DNA of 64,000 nt from Bacillota bacterium (GTDB lineage Bacteria > Bacillota > SHA-98 > UBA4971): the NCBI GenBank assembly GCA_012842395.1, contig DUSX01000002.1, positions 248,001 to 312,000 on the forward strand. The letters are read 5' to 3'. The notes beneath the pieces were generated by a model, which was given only the letters and a program-made list of their open reading frames with translations, made no database searches and had not been told where the DNA came from. The position numbers and the translations under genes were made by a program. Shown in pieces: positions 61,012 through 64,000 of this stretch. Within the stretch, counting starts at the first letter, position 1. Each line of letters opens with the position of its first letter.

Positions 61012-61121
61012 CTCTTATCAAGAGCGGCGGAGGGACTGGCCCGATGAAGCCCGGCAACCGGCGGCGGACTCGCCTGCACGGTGCCAATTCCTGCAGAACT
61101 TTCCGTTCTGGGAGATGAGAG
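61012..61121 (+). ncRNA. SAM-I (S-box) riboswitch
   Basis: The leader carries the S-box core in order: CTCTTATCAAGAGCGG, GGAGGGACTGGCCCGATGAA, GCCCGGCAACCGG and the closing GATGAGAG. P1 pairs CTCTTATC (61012-61019) with GATGAGAG (61114-61121), eight pairs with one wobble. GCGGCGG...CGCCTGC and CAGAACTTTCCGTTCTG form internal stems. High S-adenosylmethionine stabilises P1 and favours the terminator that follows, so metK is turned off when its product is abundant. Confidence 0.97.
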
Positions 61122-61127
61122 ATGCAG

Positions 61128-61159
61128 CGCCTCTTCCTGAACGCGGAAGGGGCGTTTTT
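61128..61159 (+). terminator. SAM riboswitch expression-platform terminator
   Basis: CGCCTCTTCC (61128-61137) pairs with GGAAGGGGCG (61145-61154) around a 7-base loop, with one T-G wobble, and is followed by TTTTT. It lies immediately after the aptamer P1, the layout of a transcriptional OFF switch. Confidence 0.93.
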
Positions 61160-61284
61160 GTGCGTCTCGGGTGCAGCTGCGCGGTGCGATCGAGCGGCGC
61201 GACTCGCCGGGACAATGCTGGGCCGATTGAGACGGTTGGGCTTAGGTGACAGGTTCCGAAATACAGAGCAGGAGGGGTGCTGAC

Positions 61285-62508
61285 ATGGGAGAAACGACAG
61301 GGAGATGCTCAACAAAGGCGAGGAGGCTTGTTACGTCAGAGTCAGTGACCGAAGGTCACCCGGACAAGCTCTGCGACAAGATCGCCGACTCCGTGCTCGA
61401 TGCTATCCTGAAGGAGGACGCTAATGCCCGCGTGGCGTGCGAGGTTGCCGCGACGACGGGCGTGGTCTTCGTCATTGGTGAGATCACCACGTCTTGCTAC
61501 GTGGAGATCCCAGAGATCGTCCGCAATACAGTGCGGGAGATCGGGTACACCAGGGCCAAGTACGGATTTGACGCTGATACCTGCGGCGTTATCACGTCCA
61601 TCCACGAGCAGTCGGAGGACATTGCCATGGGAGTGAACCGGTCGCTCGAGGTTAGACAGCTCGAAGCGGCCGGGGTCGCAAACGGTTTCGAACATTTGGG
61701 CGCTGGCGACCAGGGCTTGATGTACGGGTTTGCCACACGTGAGACCCCGGAACTGATGCCCATGCCGATAATGCTTGCGCACAAGCTGGCCCGGCGGCTC
61801 GCGGAGATCCGTAAGCAGGAGATCGTGGACTATCTGCGCCCGGACGGGAAGACGCAGGTCACCGTGGAGTATGACGGCGACACGCCTGTGAGGGTGGACG
61901 CCGTGGTGATCTCCGCCCAGCACCACCCGGAGGTCGACTATGAGACACTCAGGCGCGACATTATCGAAAAGGTAATTCGCCACGTGATCCCGCCGTCTCT
62001 CCTCGATGAGCGCACGAGGTTCTTGATCAACAACACAGGCCGGTTCGTCGTAGGCGGCCCCCACGGCGACTCGGGGCTCACGGGCCGAAAGATCATCGTG
62101 GACACGTACGGAGGTGCGGCACGCCACGGTGGCGGATCGTTTTCGGGCAAAGACCCGACCAAGGTTGACAGGTCGGCGTCCTACGCTTTGAGGTGGGTAG
62201 CGAAGAACCTCGTCGCTGCGGGCCTTGCGGACAAATGCGAGGTGCAGGCGTCTTACGTCATCGGGTCCTCGCGTCCCGTTTCGGTCGGCGTTGAGACCTT
62301 CGGCACGGGTAAGCTGGATGACGACGATATTCTGGCGCTCGTTCGCAAGCATTTCGACTTGCGTCCGGCCGCCATCATTGAGAGGCTGGACCTTCGGAGG
62401 CCGATTTACAGCCCTGTGGCGGCGTACGGCCATTTCGGAAGGACCGATCTGGACCTCCCATGGGAGAGGCTGGACAAGGTCGACGACCTGAAAGCCGATG
62501 CCTTCTAG
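61285..62508 (+). CDS. metK: S-adenosylmethionine synthetase
   Basis: MetK makes S-adenosylmethionine from methionine and ATP. The 407-residue protein has [25 protein letters not shown] near the start, [21 protein letters not shown] (signature 1, about 125-145), [42 protein letters not shown] (signature 2, about 265-305) and the C-terminal GHFGR. AGGAGGGG precedes ATG 61285; the frame is open from 61246 but that part has no site. It is controlled by the SAM-I riboswitch upstream. Confidence 0.97.
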   Translation: MGETTGRCSTKARRLVTSESVTEGHPDKLCDKIADSVLDAILKEDANARVACEVAATTGVVFVIGEITTSCYVEIPEIVRNTVREIGYTRAKYGFDADTCGVITSIHEQSEDIAMGVNRSLEVRQLEAAGVANGFEHLGAGDQGLMYGFATRETPELMPMPIMLAHKLARRLAEIRKQEIVDYLRPDGKTQVTVEYDGDTPVRVDAVVISAQHHPEVDYETLRRDIIEKVIRHVIPPSLLDERTRFLINNTGRFVVGGPHGDSGLTGRKIIVDTYGGAARHGGGSFSGKDPTKVDRSASYALRWVAKNLVAAGLADKCEVQASYVIGSSRPVSVGVETFGTGKLDDDDILALVRKHFDLRPAAIIERLDLRRPIYSPVAAYGHFGRTDLDLPWERLDKVDDLKADAF

Positions 62509-62529
62509 CGCAACCACCGGTGATCCTGT

Positions 62530-62739
62530 CTAAGTACGGCGCCATAGGTCTTCGTCTCCTTTCTTGACGGCGGTAGGGTTGCCGGCCACGCCCTCCAGGC
62601 ACGGCGCGCTTGCGGCGCGCCTCGTTCGAATTCGGCGCGCAAGCCTGCCGGACTCTCCACGCCCCGTCGTGCAAGCACCGGCAACCCTGGGCAGGATCCC
62701 TCGGCCGGAAGTAGCGCGGACTCTTGGCAACATACTTAG
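62530..62739 (+). repeat. Dispersed palindromic repeat, copy B
   Basis: The ends form an imperfect inverted repeat: CTAAGTACGGCGCC (62530-62543) and GGCAACATACTTAG (62726-62739). The interior has TCGTCTCCTTTCTTGACGG, AGGGTTGCCGG pairing with CCGGCAACCCT, and a core of GCGCGCCTCGTTCGAATTC followed by GGCGCGC. This is the most complete copy and the best reference for the family. Confidence 0.88.
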
Positions 62740-63213
62740 AACCTCGGAAAACGAGAGGGGACTAACGGGCGCGCGCGGCCCCGAGCTCCGGGGCGGGGAG
62801 GCACGGCGTGCCAAGCGCGCTGAGCTGCGGCCGCATGTCATATGCGCGCCCGCGTGCTTCGTACAGCGCTCCATCAGTGCTTTATGTAGTCTGTGCAGGG
62901 GCGCTTCGTGCAGCCCCGCTTTACGTGTGCGGCCCTGTCGGTGGGGGAAAGGGACGCAAAACGAGGCGGGGTTGCGCGAGGTCCAGCGCTTTTGTGACGG
63001 CAGGGACATACTAGGAAGAGGAATTCGGGGCTTTATGTAGAAGTAGACGTGGACATTGGCTTGCCGCGGGTGGACGCAAGCCTGTCTCATGGAGGTTCTG
63101 GTGACGGTGCGGGCTCGACCGCATCGGTCGAGTTCTATGTTGTGGTGTGTCGGCCCGTCCTGCCATGTAGCGTCGGCCTGTCGCCTCCGGGCATTGTGAG
63201 GAGGATAACCAGC
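62740..63213. other. Non-coding region before the dehydrogenase gene
   Basis: There are no recognised genes. Short palindromes occur (GGCACGGCGTGCC near 62801), and GGGACATACTAG near 63010 resembles a repeat end but lacks the rest of the family. A frame at 62564-63040 covers both repeat B and this stretch and has no family resemblance. The final 40 bases hold the ribosome site for the next gene. Confidence 0.5.
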
Positions 63214-64000
63214 GTGGTGAATGTGGGTGTGATCGGGTGTGGTAACTGGGGGAAGAACTATGTCAGGAACTTTTCCGAGATCTCCGAGGCGAAGCTGGTA
63301 GTCTGCTGTGACACCAATCAGGCCAGGCTTGCGGCAATCAGAGAGAGATACCCGCTTGTGAGGCTGACTAGGAATTTCCAGGCGGTGGCGTCTGATCCGA
63401 AGATAGATGCGGTGGTGGTGGCGACTCCCCCCGCAACTCATTACAGTATAGCTCGTGCGTGCCTTCTTCGGGGGAAGCATGTCCTCGTGGAGAAGCCGTT
63501 CACGCTTTCCTCGGAGGACGCGGATCACCTTGTGGATATCGCCGAGAAGGCGGGCAAGGTCCTGATGGTTGGGCACATCATGGACTATCACCCTGCGATG
63601 CGCGTGGTCAAGGAGTACGTCGACTCAGGCGAGCTGGGAAAGATCTACTACATGCATGCTGCCCGCACGAGCCTCGGGATCGTGCGCGAAGACGTAAGTG
63701 TGTTGTGGGACAAGGCTCCACACGACATAGCGACCCTTCTCTATTTGCTGGGCGATGAGCCAGTGAGCGTGGCGGCTACTGGTCAGGCCTACGTGAACGA
63801 CGGCATTGAGGACGTGGCCTTCGTGACCATCCGCTTTGGCTCGGGAGTGATGGCGAACATCCATCTAAGCTGGCTTGACCCGTGTAAGACGAGCCGGACG
63901 ACGATAATCGGCGAGAAGAAGATGATAGTGTTCGACGACGCGGAAACGCTGGAAAAGGTCAAGGTTTACAACAAAGGTGTGAACCGCCGGCGCGACTTCA
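63214..64000 (+). CDS. Gfo/Idh/MocA-family NAD-dependent dehydrogenase (3' end outside window)
   Basis: The visible 262 residues start with the Rossmann motif VGVIGCGNWGKNYVRNF, then VVCCDTNQARLAAIRERYP, DAVVVATPPATHYSIARACLLRGKHVLVEKPFTLS (EKP motif, with the catalytic-region lysine), and MVGHIMDYHPAMRVVKEYVDSGELGKI. This is the Gfo/Idh/MocA family; the GCGNWGKNYVRNF start is often seen in UDP-sugar 3-dehydrogenases of surface-sugar pathways (WlbA/WbpB-like), which suits the neighbouring polysaccharide genes. AGGAGG lies 9 bases before GTG 63214. The frame runs open to the window end, so the C-terminus is missing. Confidence 0.88.
   Translation, partial: MVNVGVIGCGNWGKNYVRNFSEISEAKLVVCCDTNQARLAAIRERYPLVRLTRNFQAVASDPKIDAVVVATPPATHYSIARACLLRGKHVLVEKPFTLSSEDADHLVDIAEKAGKVLMVGHIMDYHPAMRVVKEYVDSGELGKIYYMHAARTSLGIVREDVSVLWDKAPHDIATLLYLLGDEPVSVAATGQAYVNDGIEDVAFVTIRFGSGVMANIHLSWLDPCKTSRTTIIGEKKMIVFDDAETLEKVKVYNKGVNRRRDF

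Noticed and set aside
62530-63591. A 353-codon minus-strand frame over repeat B and the start of the last gene
   Set aside because: It crosses the repeat and opposes the Gfo/Idh/MocA gene, with no domain of its own.
1-64000. CRISPR arrays, transposases, integrases, phage genes
   Set aside because: No regularly spaced direct repeats and no recombinase or phage proteins were seen; the repeated DNA present is the dispersed palindromic family only.

Overview
This window is GC-rich chromosomal DNA from a bacterium that looks like a member of the Bacillota (Firmicutes). The signs are a CodY regulator, a SAM-I riboswitch with intrinsic terminator before metK, a DapG-like aspartokinase, a CpsB/CpsD phosphatase-kinase pair, sigma-A type promoters, and strong Shine-Dalgarno sites with frequent GTG and TTG starts. 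It also carries features of a two-membrane (diderm) envelope: a Wzi-family capsule protein, three other secreted proteins with porin-like sequence ending in an aromatic residue, and two sugar-binding proteins with ordinary signal peptides and no lipobox. A diderm Firmicute (a Limnochordia-like or similar lineage) is a reasonable inference; the exact taxon cannot be read from this sequence.

Layout. 1-4 kb: the end of a SIS-domain protein, a PLP racemase of the ornithine/alanine racemase family, and an AmmeMemoRadiSam pair (Memo-AMMECR1 fusion plus radical SAM enzyme). 4-5.6 kb (minus strand): a copper-chaperone-like HMA protein, a small ferredoxin and codY. 6-9.4 kb: a GH18 hydrolase, a small secreted barrel-like protein and alanine dehydrogenase. 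9.4-18.7 kb: a complete arginine operon argCJBDFGH with its own promoter. 19.2-22.5 kb: aspartokinase and a large porin-like protein. 22.6-31.3 kb: a sugar regulon of LacI repressor, binding protein, two permeases, MalK/MsmK ATPase, phosphoglucose/phosphomannose isomerase and ROK glucokinase. The lacI promoter has a perfect palindromic operator just after its -10 box. 31.4-32.9 kb: a Glucodextranase_C-type surface protein and an ECF S-component. 33-41.7 kb: a second sugar regulon of GntR/UTRA regulator, binding protein, two permeases without ATPase, GH42-like glycosidase, an unusual zinc-motif-free ROK protein and a second SIS protein. 41.9-56.6 kb (mostly minus strand): an exopolysaccharide/capsule export locus holding a GT4 glycosyltransferase, two Wzz-type co-polymerases, a barrel protein, a Wzi-like protein, CpsB, CpsD and a giant protein with ten SLBB repeats. 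A plus-strand island of three genes sits inside it. 57-60.6 kb: a CapD/PglF-type nucleotide-sugar dehydratase and an aspartate:alanine-exchanger-type transporter. 60.9-64 kb: the SAM riboswitch, metK, and a Gfo/Idh/MocA dehydrogenase cut by the window end.

The gaps between these modules hold a dispersed family of about 210-bp, nearly palindromic repeats with conserved ends (CTAGGTA...CGCC). There are seven well-supported copies and up to three degenerate ones in 64 kb. At two clear sites the end of the repeat supplies the stop codon of the adjacent gene. This family, the ten-SLBB exporter and the diderm-type export machinery beside CodY are the most interesting items. I saw no tRNA, rRNA, CRISPR array, transposase or phage gene.
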